Positions 9,061-17,961 of a DNA stretch of 64,000 nt are shown here, piece by piece; position 1 is the first letter of the stretch, and each line of letters starts with the position of its first letter. Both the position numbers and the translations under genes were made by a program. The notes beneath the pieces were generated by a model. The model had not been told where the DNA came from. It worked only from the letters and a program-made list of their open reading frames with translations, and made no database searches. Source of the stretch: Trueperella pyogenes (GTDB taxonomy: Bacteria; Actinomycetota; Actinomycetes; Actinomycetales; Actinomycetaceae); NCBI RefSeq assembly GCF_900460345.1, contig NZ_UHHW01000002.1, positions 1,674,001-1,738,000 on the forward strand. The letters run 5' to 3'.

Positions 9061-11337
9061 CTAAGCGCTTTCAGGCACTTGGGGTTTTTCATGCTGTGAG
9101 TGCAGCTTGCGCGGCAGCCACACGGGATCGCCAATGTCGTGGACGAGGCCCGCGATGAGGGCCGTGCGCACGATGAAGGTGTCTAGGAGCAGGCCAAGTG
9201 GGACGATGATCGCCAGCTGCACCATGAACAGCAGCGGTATGACGGCGAGCGCCGCGAAAGTTGCCGCGAGAACCACGCCCGCCGAGGTGATGACCCCGCC
9301 CGTAACTGCCAGGCCGCGCAGGAGGCCGTCGCGGGTGCCCAGTTTGCCCGACTCTTCGCGTACGCGTGCCATGAGGAAGATCGTGTAATCGATCCCGAGC
9401 GCCACGAGGAAGACGAATGAATACAACGGCACCGAGGCGTCCGCACCTGGGTACTCCAAGATCCAGTTGAAGATGATCGCCGTAATACCGATCGCCGAAG
9501 CGAAAGAGAGAACGTTCGCCACGATGAGCAGGACAGGCGCAACCACGGATCGCAGGAGCACCATGAGCATGAGCGTGATGATGCCCAGTACGAGCGGAAT
9601 GATCTTCGCGATGTCAGACCAGGCGGTGTCTTGCGTGTCTAGCGCCTGCGCCGCGACGCCGCCTACGAGCGTATCGGGCGAGACTTCGGCGGCGACGTCT
9701 CGGATCGCGCGCACGACGTCGCGCGCAGATTTGTCCCCCGCCGGCATCGTGGTAGCGACGTTGAGGAGGACCTTTCCGTCCTTGACGATTGTCGTGTCCG
9801 CAGCAGGCGGGCGTCCGCTGCCCTCACCTGGCTGCCCGTCACCAGGCTGGCCGCCACGAGCGGGCATGCCAGCCGGGCCTGCACCTTCAGCCGCGGGCGT
9901 CACAGATTCCACACCGTCGATGCGCTCAATCCGGGCAGCTAGCTCGCTGGCGTCTGCTTCAGGCGCGATCACCTGGACGGGCTCCACCGAGCCGATCGGG
10001 AACGCGTCGGCGAGCACCTCGAAACCGACCACAGATTCGGGCTTATCCACGAACTGCTCAGTCTGGGAGGTGCCCTCGCCCCGGAAGGCCGGAGCAAACG
10101 CCGCCAGCGCCACGAGGACGACCAAGGCGCCTACCCACACTTTCCGATCGTTATCGCGCACCACACGCGCCCAGCGCGACCAGATTCCATGGCCGGCGAA
10201 GACGTCGGCAGAGGGTGCTGGCGTCCCATCCGGGATGTGGGCCGGCCAGAAGATTACCCGCGCATACCTATTGCCTGGGAGCATGAGCATGCCCGGCAGC
10301 AGCGTGAGTGCGGCGAGGATCGAGAAGACGATCCCGATCGCAGCAATCGGCCCCAGCGACGCCGTCGAAGACAGGTCGGAGACCAGCAAGACCAGCAGGC
10401 CGGCGATGACCGTACCACCGGAGGCGGCGATGGGTTCCCACGAGCCCAGTACGGCGCGGGCTAGAGCCGCAAGCGGAGTGCGCTCGGCTAACGAGCCCGC
10501 TTCACGCAGTTCGTCGCGATAACGAGCCACGATTAGCAGCGAGTAGTCCGTCGTCGCACCGATGACGAGGATTGCCAAGATGCCCTGGGTCTGCCCGTTG
10601 AGTGAGAACACATCGCGCAACGCGAGCTGATACGTCACCAACACGGCTCCGCACAACGCCGTGATCGCTGTCGTTAGAACGGCAAACGGGAGGAACAGTG
10701 AGCGATAGACCACCACGAGGATAATGGCGACCAAAGCAACGGTCACGAGCAAGAGCGTCAGGTCGATGCCAGCAAAGGCGGCGCCGATGTCGGCCGAAAG
10801 GCCCGCCGGGCCCGAAACGTAGACGTCGACGCCATCCAGCCCAACGTCTGCAACCGCTGCACGTACCGCCGTGACGACAGAGCTCGCTACCTTCGTGCCA
10901 TCCTCGGCAGTGACGTTCACGGCCGCTGAGTCCAACGAAACGGGCAGGAGAATCGCGGTGGCGTCCTCATTCGGAATCGGCGGGATCTGCTCCTGGACGA
11001 GGACGTCGGAGAGCACCTGTCCATCGCCGATCTTCGTAGCTGGCAAATCCTTTCCCAGCTGCGCGAGCGCCCCGATCTCGGACTGGCTCAGCGCGGCACC
11101 GTCGTCGCGAACCGCGACGACGAGGAGGGGCAGCTGGGTCGTGTCCTGGAAACTGCGGGCAGCCTGCCCCGCCAGGGTAGACTCTGCAGATTCAGGTAGG
11201 AAGAAACTCGGGTCGTTTTCCGTGACCGTGGAGATCTTGCCCTGTGCCATCCCCCCAAAGGCGAGAATCGCGAGCCAAAAAATAAGCAAAAGGATACGCA
11301 GCGGGATAGACCTGCGCGATGTCAAAAAGGAGTGCAT
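9061..11337 (-). CDS. MMPL-family (RND superfamily) transporter
   Basis: 758 residues from the ATG at 11337 (a GTG lies directly before it). The order is one transmembrane helix, an extracytoplasmic domain, a bundle of hydrophobic helices, a second extracytoplasmic domain and a second bundle, as in MMPL proteins that export lipids or hydrophobic compounds in actinobacteria. The bundles contain GATTDYSLLIVARYRDE and GIDYTIFLMARVREE, the conserved Asp-Tyr proton-relay segments in helices 4 and 10. The second periplasmic domain has a Gly/Pro-rich insertion (GMPARGGQPGDGQPGEG). No regulator is adjacent. The substrate is unknown. Confidence 0.9.
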   Translation of the reverse strand: MHSFLTSRRSIPLRILLLIFWLAILAFGGMAQGKISTVTENDPSFFLPESAESTLAGQAARSFQDTTQLPLLVVAVRDDGAALSQSEIGALAQLGKDLPATKIGDGQVLSDVLVQEQIPPIPNEDATAILLPVSLDSAAVNVTAEDGTKVASSVVTAVRAAVADVGLDGVDVYVSGPAGLSADIGAAFAGIDLTLLLVTVALVAIILVVVYRSLFLPFAVLTTAITALCGAVLVTYQLALRDVFSLNGQTQGILAILVIGATTDYSLLIVARYRDELREAGSLAERTPLAALARAVLGSWEPIAASGGTVIAGLLVLLVSDLSSTASLGPIAAIGIVFSILAALTLLPGMLMLPGNRYARVIFWPAHIPDGTPAPSADVFAGHGIWSRWARVVRDNDRKVWVGALVVLVALAAFAPAFRGEGTSQTEQFVDKPESVVGFEVLADAFPIGSVEPVQVIAPEADASELAARIERIDGVESVTPAAEGAGPAGMPARGGQPGDGQPGEGSGRPPAADTTIVKDGKVLLNVATTMPAGDKSARDVVRAIRDVAAEVSPDTLVGGVAAQALDTQDTAWSDIAKIIPLVLGIITLMLMVLLRSVVAPVLLIVANVLSFASAIGITAIIFNWILEYPGADASVPLYSFVFLVALGIDYTIFLMARVREESGKLGTRDGLLRGLAVTGGVITSAGVVLAATFAALAVIPLLFMVQLAIIVPLGLLLDTFIVRTALIAGLVHDIGDPVWLPRKLHSQHEKPQVPESA

Positions 11338-11347
11338 CACCCCAGGC

Positions 11348-11386
11348 TATAGCATGACCCGCGAATAAGTCGCGGGTCATGCTATA
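11348..11386. repeat. Perfect 17-base hairpin between lysS and the MMPL gene
   Basis: TATAGCATGACCCGCGA (11348-11364) pairs perfectly with 11370-11386 around a 5-base loop. On the minus strand it follows the lysS stop and ends about 10 bases before the MMPL start. There is no T-run, so it may be a terminator of another kind or a structure near the MMPL ribosome-binding site. Confidence 0.6.
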
Positions 11387-11416
11387 TGGTGAGGTGTAAC
11401 GCAGGCGCGCCGGCCA

Positions 11417-12976
11417 CTAACGCGTGGGCTTGACGAATGGGAACAGGATCGTCTCGCGAATACCGAGACCGGTAAGGACCATCAGCATGCGGTCGATGCC
11501 CATTCCCATGCCACCCGACGGCGGGAAGCCCTGCTCCATTGCCTCGATGAACGACTCGTCAAGCTGCATGGCCTCGGGGTCACCGGCAGCAGCGTCGAGC
11601 GACTGCTGGGTGAGGCGTTCGCGCTGGATGACCGGGTCAGCCAGCTCGGTGTAAGCGGTAGCGATCTCCACGCCACGCACGTAGAGATCCCACTTTTCGG
11701 TCAGGCCCGGCTTCGTGCGATGGTTGCGCGTGAGCGGGGAGGTGTCCTCTGGGAAGTCGAAAACGAAGGTGGGCTCCCACAGCTTGGAGCCGACCAGCTC
11801 CTCCCAGATGTCTTCAGCAATCTTGCCAGCAACGGCGTATTCCTTGACGCCGATGTCGAATTTCTCGGCGATCTGCACGAGGCGCTCGCGCGGGGTCTGG
11901 ACGGTGACGGTCTCCCCCACGGCTTCGGACAACGACGTGTAGAGGTCGAGGCGCGCCCACTCGCCGCCCAAATCGTACTCGGTGCCGTCGGCCAAAGTGA
12001 CGGTCGTGGTGCCAAACACGTCGCGCGCCGCGTTCTGGATAAGATCGCGGGTCAAAACTGCCATGTCCTCGTAGGTAGCGTAAGCCTGGTAGGCCTCCAT
12101 AGCGGAGAACTCCGGCGAGTGGGTCGAATCGGCGCCCTCGTTGCGGAAGTTCTTGCCTACCTCGAATACGCGTTCAATGCCGCCGACCACGGCCTTCTTT
12201 AGGTACAGCTCGGTGGCGATGCGCAGGTAGAGATCCTGGTCGTAAGCGTTGATGTGGGTTTCGAATGGACGCGCCGCCGCTCCACCATGCAGCGGCTGCA
12301 GGATCGGCGTCTCGACCTCGAGGTAACCGCGCTCGTCGAATGTCTTGCGAATGGACTTCATCATTCCGGCGCGCACCCGCACGATCTGGCGGGCGGCGTC
12401 GCGCGTGATGAGGTCGAGGTGGCGGTTGCGCACGCGGGTCTCTTCGCTGAGCGCCATCTCCGTGCCGTCCTCGGCGACGAAGGTCTTGGGCAGCGGGCGG
12501 ATCGCTTTGGAGGCGAGCATCCACTCGGTGGCGAAGATCGACAGTTCGCCGCGCTTAGAGGCGCCCACATAGCCCGCGACCCACACGAAGTCGCCCAAGT
12601 CTACGTCAGCTTTGAGGGAGTCGAGCGCCTCCTTGCCAATGTTGGCCAACGAGAAGATCACCTGAATGCGCTGCCCATCGCCGGCCTGCAGCTGAGCAAA
12701 GGCGATCTTGCCAGATGGGCGCAGCAGCATGACGCGCCCGGCCAGCTTGACGTGCTCCTCGGTCAGCTCTTGCCCCGGTTGCAACACGACGCCGGCGCTC
12801 ACCGCCTCCTCGTCACCTTCGCGCTTGACGCCGTACCCGGCGCGGACCTCGCCGATCGTGTGGGTAATCTCGAGTTGGGGTGGGTAAGGATCGCGCCCGG
12901 CAGCGAGAAGACGGGCTCGCTTTTCCTTACGGACAGCGAGCTGGTCCGAGGTGTCGTCGTAGTGCGGCTGAGTCAT
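11417..12976 (-). CDS. lysS: Lysyl-tRNA synthetase, class II
   Basis: Charges tRNA-Lys with lysine in the cytoplasm. 519 residues: an N-terminal OB-fold anticodon-binding domain (about residues 60-165, including GRVMLLRPSGKIAFAQL), then the class II catalytic core with motif 2 (KNFRNEGADSTHSPEF) and motif 3 (GMGMGIDRMLMVLTG). The C-terminus ILFPFVKP is standard for LysRS. It is the last gene of a minus-strand group DUF2520-panC-panD-HAD-lysS, 42 bases after the HAD gene. Confidence 0.97.
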   Translation of the reverse strand: MTQPHYDDTSDQLAVRKEKRARLLAAGRDPYPPQLEITHTIGEVRAGYGVKREGDEEAVSAGVVLQPGQELTEEHVKLAGRVMLLRPSGKIAFAQLQAGDGQRIQVIFSLANIGKEALDSLKADVDLGDFVWVAGYVGASKRGELSIFATEWMLASKAIRPLPKTFVAEDGTEMALSEETRVRNRHLDLITRDAARQIVRVRAGMMKSIRKTFDERGYLEVETPILQPLHGGAAARPFETHINAYDQDLYLRIATELYLKKAVVGGIERVFEVGKNFRNEGADSTHSPEFSAMEAYQAYATYEDMAVLTRDLIQNAARDVFGTTTVTLADGTEYDLGGEWARLDLYTSLSEAVGETVTVQTPRERLVQIAEKFDIGVKEYAVAGKIAEDIWEELVGSKLWEPTFVFDFPEDTSPLTRNHRTKPGLTEKWDLYVRGVEIATAYTELADPVIQRERLTQQSLDAAAGDPEAMQLDESFIEAMEQGFPPSGGMGMGIDRMLMVLTGLGIRETILFPFVKPTR

Positions 12977-13018
12977 AGTTGTCCTTTTCTTCGGTGTCTT
13001 AGCGGGCGAGTCCGCGTG

Positions 13019-14020
13019 TTAGAGCTGATCTTTGATGTAGCGCGGCATGATGTCTGCAATCGAGGAAAGCACGTAGTTGGGCTGATCCTTGCGTTTGAGT
13101 TCGCGGGCCCGCTCGATCGTCGTCTCACCGGTGAGCACCAGCGCGGTAGGCACGCCATAGCGCTTGGCCATGCGGATGTCTGCCCCCAGAGAGTCAGTGA
13201 CGAAGAGGGCTTCTTCGCGGCGGATATCGACGTCGTCGAAAATCATCTCGAGTAGATCCGTTTCCGGGCTGCCGAGGTTCTTCGTCAGACGCTTGCGGGT
13301 GGCCGTTTCGAGTGCGGCGACGATCGGCAAGACGCCCGGCTCAACGCTGCCGTCGGGCAGGCGGCGCAGTCGCCTGAGCGAGGAGCTGATCAGGTCGGCG
13401 CCGTTGTCCGCGATGGCGTGGTAGGCCGTAGAGAACATCTTCATGTTGAAGTCGTCGGTGAAAGAGACGATCACGACATCAGTCTCCATCGCGTCGTCCG
13501 TGACCGCAATGCCGTTGGCGGCCAGCTCCTCACGGAAGTTCGCATCGCCTGCCACAAATACTTTTGCGCCAGGATAGGAGCGCTTGAGGTAGCGCGCCAC
13601 GAGCGAGGCCGGGGTGATGACCTGCTCAGCCGCGATCTCTATCCCCTCGTTGGCCATGATCTCCACCAACTTCGCCGGGGTGGCGGCCGAGAGCCAGGAC
13701 ATGAAACGGATCGGACGGTGCAGGTGGTCGAGCGCTGCGACGACGGTCTTCAGCTCCGGCATGAGGTTGGTGCCAGCGTAGAGAGCAGCATCGATATTGA
13801 TCAAGTAAGCGTCGAACACGCGCCCAGGCGCCTCTGCCACCATCACCTCCAGGTTCGAAATGCGCGCAGAGATCTCCCCCTCGCCCGTGGAGTATTCGGC
13901 GGTTCCTGTCACTGCCTCATTCGAGGTGGCTTGCGTCTTGCGAATACGCTGGCGGAGCTTATCGACGTCGGGAATAAACGCCTTGGGGTTGATCTGCGCG
14001 ATCTTGGGGACGAAACGCAT
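13019..14020 (-). CDS. HAD-IIA (NagD-like) family protein, predicted catalytically inactive
   Basis: 333 residues from an ATG at 14020 with AGGAG before it. The fold pattern is clearly HAD-IIA: a core start FDAYLINIDAALYAG (residues 69-83), a C2 cap region and a closing VTDSLGADIRMAKRYGVPT (274-292). Compared with the family signature LLDLDGVVY, the nucleophile Asp is Asn75 while Asp77 remains. The motif II TNN/S stretch reads SWLS (108-111), and the motif III GKP Lys is Ser251. Asp276 and Asp281 of motif IV are kept. About 68 residues precede the HAD core, more than is usual. It lies 8 bases after panD, so it is co-transcribed with pantothenate genes and lysS. Probably a pseudoenzyme with a binding or regulatory role (inference). 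Confidence 0.82.
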   Translation of the reverse strand: MRFVPKIAQINPKAFIPDVDKLRQRIRKTQATSNEAVTGTAEYSTGEGEISARISNLEVMVAEAPGRVFDAYLINIDAALYAGTNLMPELKTVVAALDHLHRPIRFMSWLSAATPAKLVEIMANEGIEIAAEQVITPASLVARYLKRSYPGAKVFVAGDANFREELAANGIAVTDDAMETDVVIVSFTDDFNMKMFSTAYHAIADNGADLISSSLRRLRRLPDGSVEPGVLPIVAALETATRKRLTKNLGSPETDLLEMIFDDVDIRREEALFVTDSLGADIRMAKRYGVPTALVLTGETTIERARELKRKDQPNYVLSSIADIMPRYIKDQL

Positions 14021-14027
14021 TTTTCTC

Positions 14028-14459
14028 CTAGTGTGCGTGGTCGAATGGGATGCCTGATGCGTAAAGGCCGAAGTCATTTTCCGGAACCTGCCCCGGATCG
14101 GTGACGGTGTCGAGAATGCGGTTATCGGCGTCGACGAACACAACCTTCGGTGTAAAGCCCCGCGCCCGGTCGGTGTCCATCTGGGAGTAGCACATGATGA
14201 TAACAAGGTGACCGACGCTGACAAGATGGGCTGCTGCTCCGTTGAGCTTCACCTCGCCCTTGCCACGCTCGCCGGGAATAACGTACGTGGTCAGGCGGGC
14301 GCCGTTCGTCACGTCCACGACGTCGACCTGCTCGCCCGGCAGAATGTCCGCGGCTTCCAGCAGGTCGTGATCGACCGTCACCGAGCCGACGTAGTTGACA
14401 TCCGCGCCAGTGACCGTGGCGCGGTGGATCTTTCCTGAGAGCATCGTTCGCAACCTCAC
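14028..14459 (-). CDS. panD: Aspartate 1-decarboxylase precursor
   Basis: Makes beta-alanine from L-aspartate for pantothenate synthesis. 143 residues. The zymogen self-cleaves between Gly and Ser in YVGSVTVD (near residues 24-25) to create the pyruvoyl cofactor. [14 protein letters not shown] at the N-terminus and [17 protein letters not shown] later in the chain are typical. The GTG at 14459 overlaps the panC stop (GTGA), indicating coupled translation; an ATG five codons further in would remove part of the conserved N-terminus. Confidence 0.95.
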   Translation of the reverse strand: MRLRTMLSGKIHRATVTGADVNYVGSVTVDHDLLEAADILPGEQVDVVDVTNGARLTTYVIPGERGKGEVKLNGAAAHLVSVGHLVIIMCYSQMDTDRARGFTPKVVFVDADNRILDTVTDPGQVPENDFGLYASGIPFDHAH

Positions 14460-15295
14460 GCGAGGACCACCTCCATGTTGTCAATCAGGCGCGTAGAGCC
14501 CACATAGGCGGCCGCGACGAGCAGGCCTGCACCGTGTGCGTCGTCAGTGAGAGATTCGAACGTCGCCGGATTGACCAGGTGCAGGTAGTCCAGGCGCACG
14601 CCGTCGGCGTCTTCCAGCTTGGCGCGTGCGCTGCGCCGGACCTCGGCGGCACTCGCACCTGCGGCGGCGAGCTCGCGGCCGTGGGCAAGTGCGGCGGATA
14701 TGGCGCGGGCCTGGGCGCGTTCGGCGTTGGACAGATAGGTGTTGCGTGAGGACATGGCCAGGCCGGATGCCTCACGTTTGATCGGCACCGCCCGCACGTC
14801 GATGCCCATGTTGAGATCCTCGACCATTGTGCGCACGAGCGCCAGTTGCTGGGCGTCCTTCTGCCCGAAGAACGTCATATCGGGGGTAACCAGGTTGAAG
14901 ACCTTGTGGACAACCTGGAGCACGCCGGCGAAGTGGCCGGGGCGGGTGGCACCTTCCAGGATCGTTGCCACGGGCCCTGGATCGATACGCACGAGTGGTT
15001 CGCGCGGGTACATGTCCTCATCCGTGGGCAAGTAGGCCACGTCGACGCCCTCGCGCTCAAGGAGAGCCAAGTCCTCCTCTTCCGGGCGCGGGTAGGCGGC
15101 ATAATCCTCGTTGGGGCCAAACTGCAGCGGATTGACGTACACCGAGGCCACCACCGTTTGCGCTGCTGCGCGCGCCGCTTTCAGCAGCTGTGCATGCCCA
15201 TCGTGCAAAGCGCCCATAGTCATCACGAGGGCGCGAGTGCCACAGGTTTTCTCCAGGGCGCTCGCAAGTTCACTGCGTGTCCTACAAATCTCCAC
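14456..15295 (-). CDS. panC: Pantothenate synthetase
   Basis: Condenses pantoate and beta-alanine with ATP to pantothenate. 279 residues. [11 protein letters not shown] carries the HxGH nucleotide-binding motif, [19 protein letters not shown] is the family signature split over the pantoate site, and FFGQKDAQQ and [10 protein letters not shown] (KMSKS-like) are present. Its stop overlaps panD. Together with panD and the upstream DUF2520 gene it forms a small pantothenate cluster; no panB is in the window. Confidence 0.96.
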   Translation of the reverse strand: MEICRTRSELASALEKTCGTRALVMTMGALHDGHAQLLKAARAAAQTVVASVYVNPLQFGPNEDYAAYPRPEEEDLALLEREGVDVAYLPTDEDMYPREPLVRIDPGPVATILEGATRPGHFAGVLQVVHKVFNLVTPDMTFFGQKDAQQLALVRTMVEDLNMGIDVRAVPIKREASGLAMSSRNTYLSNAERAQARAISAALAHGRELAAAGASAAEVRRSARAKLEDADGVRLDYLHLVNPATFESLTDDAHGAGLLVAAAYVGSTRLIDNMEVVLA

Positions 15296-15320
15296 GGACT
15301 CTATCCTATCCGGCTACTCT

Positions 15321-16205
15321 TCAGCGGCGTACAGCGGCGATGATGGTATGCAACTCATTTGCCTGCGCCTCGTCGATGGTGCCGTTTGCCACAGCCCGCG
15401 TCACCAGCGTCGCCAGGAGCTGGCGGTGACTTTCGGCGACGTCGGCCAGCTGCGGAGATTCTGCAGCCAGCGTTTGGAGCGCCTCGAGGCGCTCGGCGCT
15501 TTCGCCAGGCTCCGGTGGGCAGTGACGCTGGCGAGCCAAGCCGTGTTCTAACCCGGCGCTCGCCCACGGCGCTAACAGGTACCCCGGCTCGCTCACACCG
15601 ATTTCGGCCAACGCCCGACCAGCCTGGGACGCCGCGAGGCTGACGCCGTCTCGCGCATGTGCCAACGCGGCCGCATAAATCGGACGGTCTGCCGAGTTCA
15701 CGACGACGCCCTCCGCACCCATCTCTGCAGCCAACGCCAACCCGATCGGCTGGATAGCATTGGCAGCCGAGACAACGACGCGGGCGCCGGCCAGCCGCGC
15801 TACGTCCATCGATGTGCCCGAAAAATCCATGACGGGGTGAAGCGCGAGGGTGAGTGCGCCAGCGGCCTGCGCGGGTGTCAGTATCTCGGTGCCGCTGCGC
15901 GGCGACGTATGTATGACGATCTGACCAGGTTGCCACAGCTCCAAACTGGCAAGCCCTTGGACGAGCGGTTCTATCTCGGCGTCGGGAAGTGCGAGGATGA
16001 CGAGCTCGGAGCGCTCCACGATCGTCTCCACGTCAAGCGCCGGAACGCCGGGGAGCATGACCTCGAGGCGCTCACGGGAATCCGGCGATGGTGCGTGTGC
16101 CCCGATGACGGTGTGTCCAGCCGCGCGCAGGGCACTGCCCAGCGCCGTACCGACCCGGCCAGCGGAAATGATGCCGACGCCCATGCGTCCCGTTGAATTC
16201 TCCAT
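15321..16205 (-). CDS. Rossmann-like and DUF2520 domain protein
   Basis: 294 residues with an N-terminal NAD(P)-binding Rossmann fold (GIISAGRVGTALGSALRAAGH) and a C-terminal helical DUF2520 part resembling the dimerisation domain of 6-phosphogluconate/ketopantoate-type reductases (LALHPVMDFSG, then SADRPIYAAALAHARD). It is first in the minus-strand operon, 25 bases before panC. This order recurs in actinobacteria and suggests a role in pantoate formation, for example as a ketopantoate reductase, but that is inference. It is divergent from dhaK. Confidence 0.8.
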   Translation of the reverse strand: MENSTGRMGVGIISAGRVGTALGSALRAAGHTVIGAHAPSPDSRERLEVMLPGVPALDVETIVERSELVILALPDAEIEPLVQGLASLELWQPGQIVIHTSPRSGTEILTPAQAAGALTLALHPVMDFSGTSMDVARLAGARVVVSAANAIQPIGLALAAEMGAEGVVVNSADRPIYAAALAHARDGVSLAASQAGRALAEIGVSEPGYLLAPWASAGLEHGLARQRHCPPEPGESAERLEALQTLAAESPQLADVAESHRQLLATLVTRAVANGTIDEAQANELHTIIAAVRR

Positions 16206-16348
16206 CCCTTCATCCTAGCCGCCCGCTTCGCTACTGCCCGCTACGCCCTCGGCGTGATCCCGAAAAAGGCTCAAATACCAGCAATAATGTGTATGCAAGC
16301 CGCCCAGGTCTATTGCGTGGGCACGTGAAGGGTGAAAGACTAGAAAGC

Positions 16349-17347
16349 ATGAAAAAACTAATCAATAACCCCAATGACGTGGTCACTGATTCCTTGGTCG
16401 GCATGGCCGCAGCCCATCCGGACCTCCTCGAGGTCAACGTTTCTCAGCACATCGTTTACCGCGCAGCCAAGAAGGATGGCAAGGTCGCCATCATTTCCGG
16501 CGGCGGTTCGGGCCACGAGCCCCTGCACGCCGGTTTCGTCGGCGAGGGTATGCTCGACGCCGCCTGCTGCGGCGAGGTATTCACCTCCCCGGTCCCGGAC
16601 CAGATCATGGAGGCCACCAACAAGGTGGACTCCGGTGCCGGAGTCCTGCACATCGTGAAGAACTACACCGGCGACGTCATGAATTTTGAGATGGCCGCCG
16701 AGATGGCCGCCGACATGGAGGGAACCCAGGTCAAGGCCGTTATCGTCGAGGACGACGTCGCCGTTCAAGACTCCCTGTACACCGCGGGCCGCCGCGGCGT
16801 GGGCGGCACGGTTTTCGTAGAGAAAATCGCCGGCGCGTTGGCCGAGGAAGGAGCCGATCTCGACGCCGTCGCGGCAGTCGCGCAGCAGGTTGCGGATCGC
16901 ACGCGCAGCTTCGGTCTGGCGCTCACGTCCTGCACGGTTCCCGCCGCAGGCAAGCCCACCTTCGAGCTGGGTGAGGATGAGATCGAGCTCGGCATCGGTA
17001 TCCACGGCGAGCCGGGCCGCGAGCGCCGTCCCCTCCAGGAAGCGCACGAGCTCGCCAAGGAGCTGGTCACGCCCATTTTGGCGGACATGGACTTCACGGG
17101 TGCGCCCGTTATCGCCATGCTCGGCGGCATGGGCGGCACTCCCCTCTCGGAGCTCTACCTCATGTACGGCGAGGTGGCCAAGCTGCTCGAGCACGCCGGC
17201 GTGGAGGTCGCCCGCGTGCTCGTGGGTGACTACGTGACCTCCCTGGAGATGGCCGGTTGCGCACTTTCGCTGTTGAAGGCCGACGACGAGCTCCTCCGTC
17301 TGTGGGATGCGCCCGTGCTTACCACCGGACTAAGGTGGGGCAAGTGA
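16349..17347 (+). CDS. dhaK: Dihydroxyacetone kinase, DhaK subunit
   Basis: Binds dihydroxyacetone covalently and presents it for phosphorylation by DhaL. 332 residues from the ATG at 16349; the open frame upstream is not conserved in character. The N-domain has SGGGSGHEPLHAGFVGEGM and CCGEVFTSP; the substrate-binding His lies in IGIHGEPG. First gene of dhaKLM, whose product dihydroxyacetone phosphate is also the product of GlpABC earlier in the window. The stop overlaps the dhaL start (GTGA). Confidence 0.95.
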   Translation: MKKLINNPNDVVTDSLVGMAAAHPDLLEVNVSQHIVYRAAKKDGKVAIISGGGSGHEPLHAGFVGEGMLDAACCGEVFTSPVPDQIMEATNKVDSGAGVLHIVKNYTGDVMNFEMAAEMAADMEGTQVKAVIVEDDVAVQDSLYTAGRRGVGGTVFVEKIAGALAEEGADLDAVAAVAQQVADRTRSFGLALTSCTVPAAGKPTFELGEDEIELGIGIHGEPGRERRPLQEAHELAKELVTPILADMDFTGAPVIAMLGGMGGTPLSELYLMYGEVAKLLEHAGVEVARVLVGDYVTSLEMAGCALSLLKADDELLRLWDAPVLTTGLRWGK

Positions 17348-17961
17348 TAGCTGATCTTCAACCTTTCCTTTCCTGGATGGCCGCTTTCAAGGCCAAGATA
17401 GACGAGCATGCCAGCGAGCTGACGGATCTCGACCGCCAGATCGGCGACGCCGACCACGGCTCGAACATGGCACGTGGAGTGCAGGCGATCTCGGAGATTG
17501 ACCCCGGCACAGTCGCTGATCCGGGTGCCTACTTGAAGAAGGCCGGCATGGCTTTGGTCTCGAAAGTAGGTGGGGCGTCTGGGCCGCTGTATGGCACCTT
17601 GCTGATGAAGATGGGTGCAGCGCTGCCAGCGGGCGAGCTGACGCGCGACGACTTCCTGGGTGCTCTGCGTACGGGTGTCGAGGGGCTGCAGGCTCGCGGT
17701 AAGGCCGAGGTGGGTGACAAGACCATGCTGGATGTCTGGTTTCCCGCGCTCGACGCTGCCGACGCCGCTGAGGGGTCACTGACCGCAGCTCTTAAAGCAG
17801 CTACCGAGGCTGCCCGCGCGGGCGCCGAGGCCACCATCCCGATGGTCGCACGCAAGGGACGCGCCTCTTACCTGGGAGAACGTTCGAAAGGCGTGAAGGA
17901 CCCAGGCTCGGCTTCCTCCGTCCTCCTCATCGAAGCAGCGCTGGAGGCATTTGGTGAGTAA
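17344..17961 (+). CDS. dhaL: Dihydroxyacetone kinase, DhaL (ADP-binding) subunit
   Basis: Carries the tightly bound ADP that is rephosphorylated by DhaM and transfers phosphate to dihydroxyacetone on DhaK. 205 residues from GTG 17344, which overlaps the dhaK stop. LDRQIGDADHGSNMARG contains the Asp residues that bind the two Mg ions, and GGASGPLYGTLLMKMG and RKGRASYLGERSKGVKDPG are the nucleotide-binding loops. The stop overlaps the dhaM start region by 8 bases. Confidence 0.94.
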   Translation: MIADLQPFLSWMAAFKAKIDEHASELTDLDRQIGDADHGSNMARGVQAISEIDPGTVADPGAYLKKAGMALVSKVGGASGPLYGTLLMKMGAALPAGELTRDDFLGALRTGVEGLQARGKAEVGDKTMLDVWFPALDAADAAEGSLTAALKAATEAARAGAEATIPMVARKGRASYLGERSKGVKDPGSASSVLLIEAALEAFGE

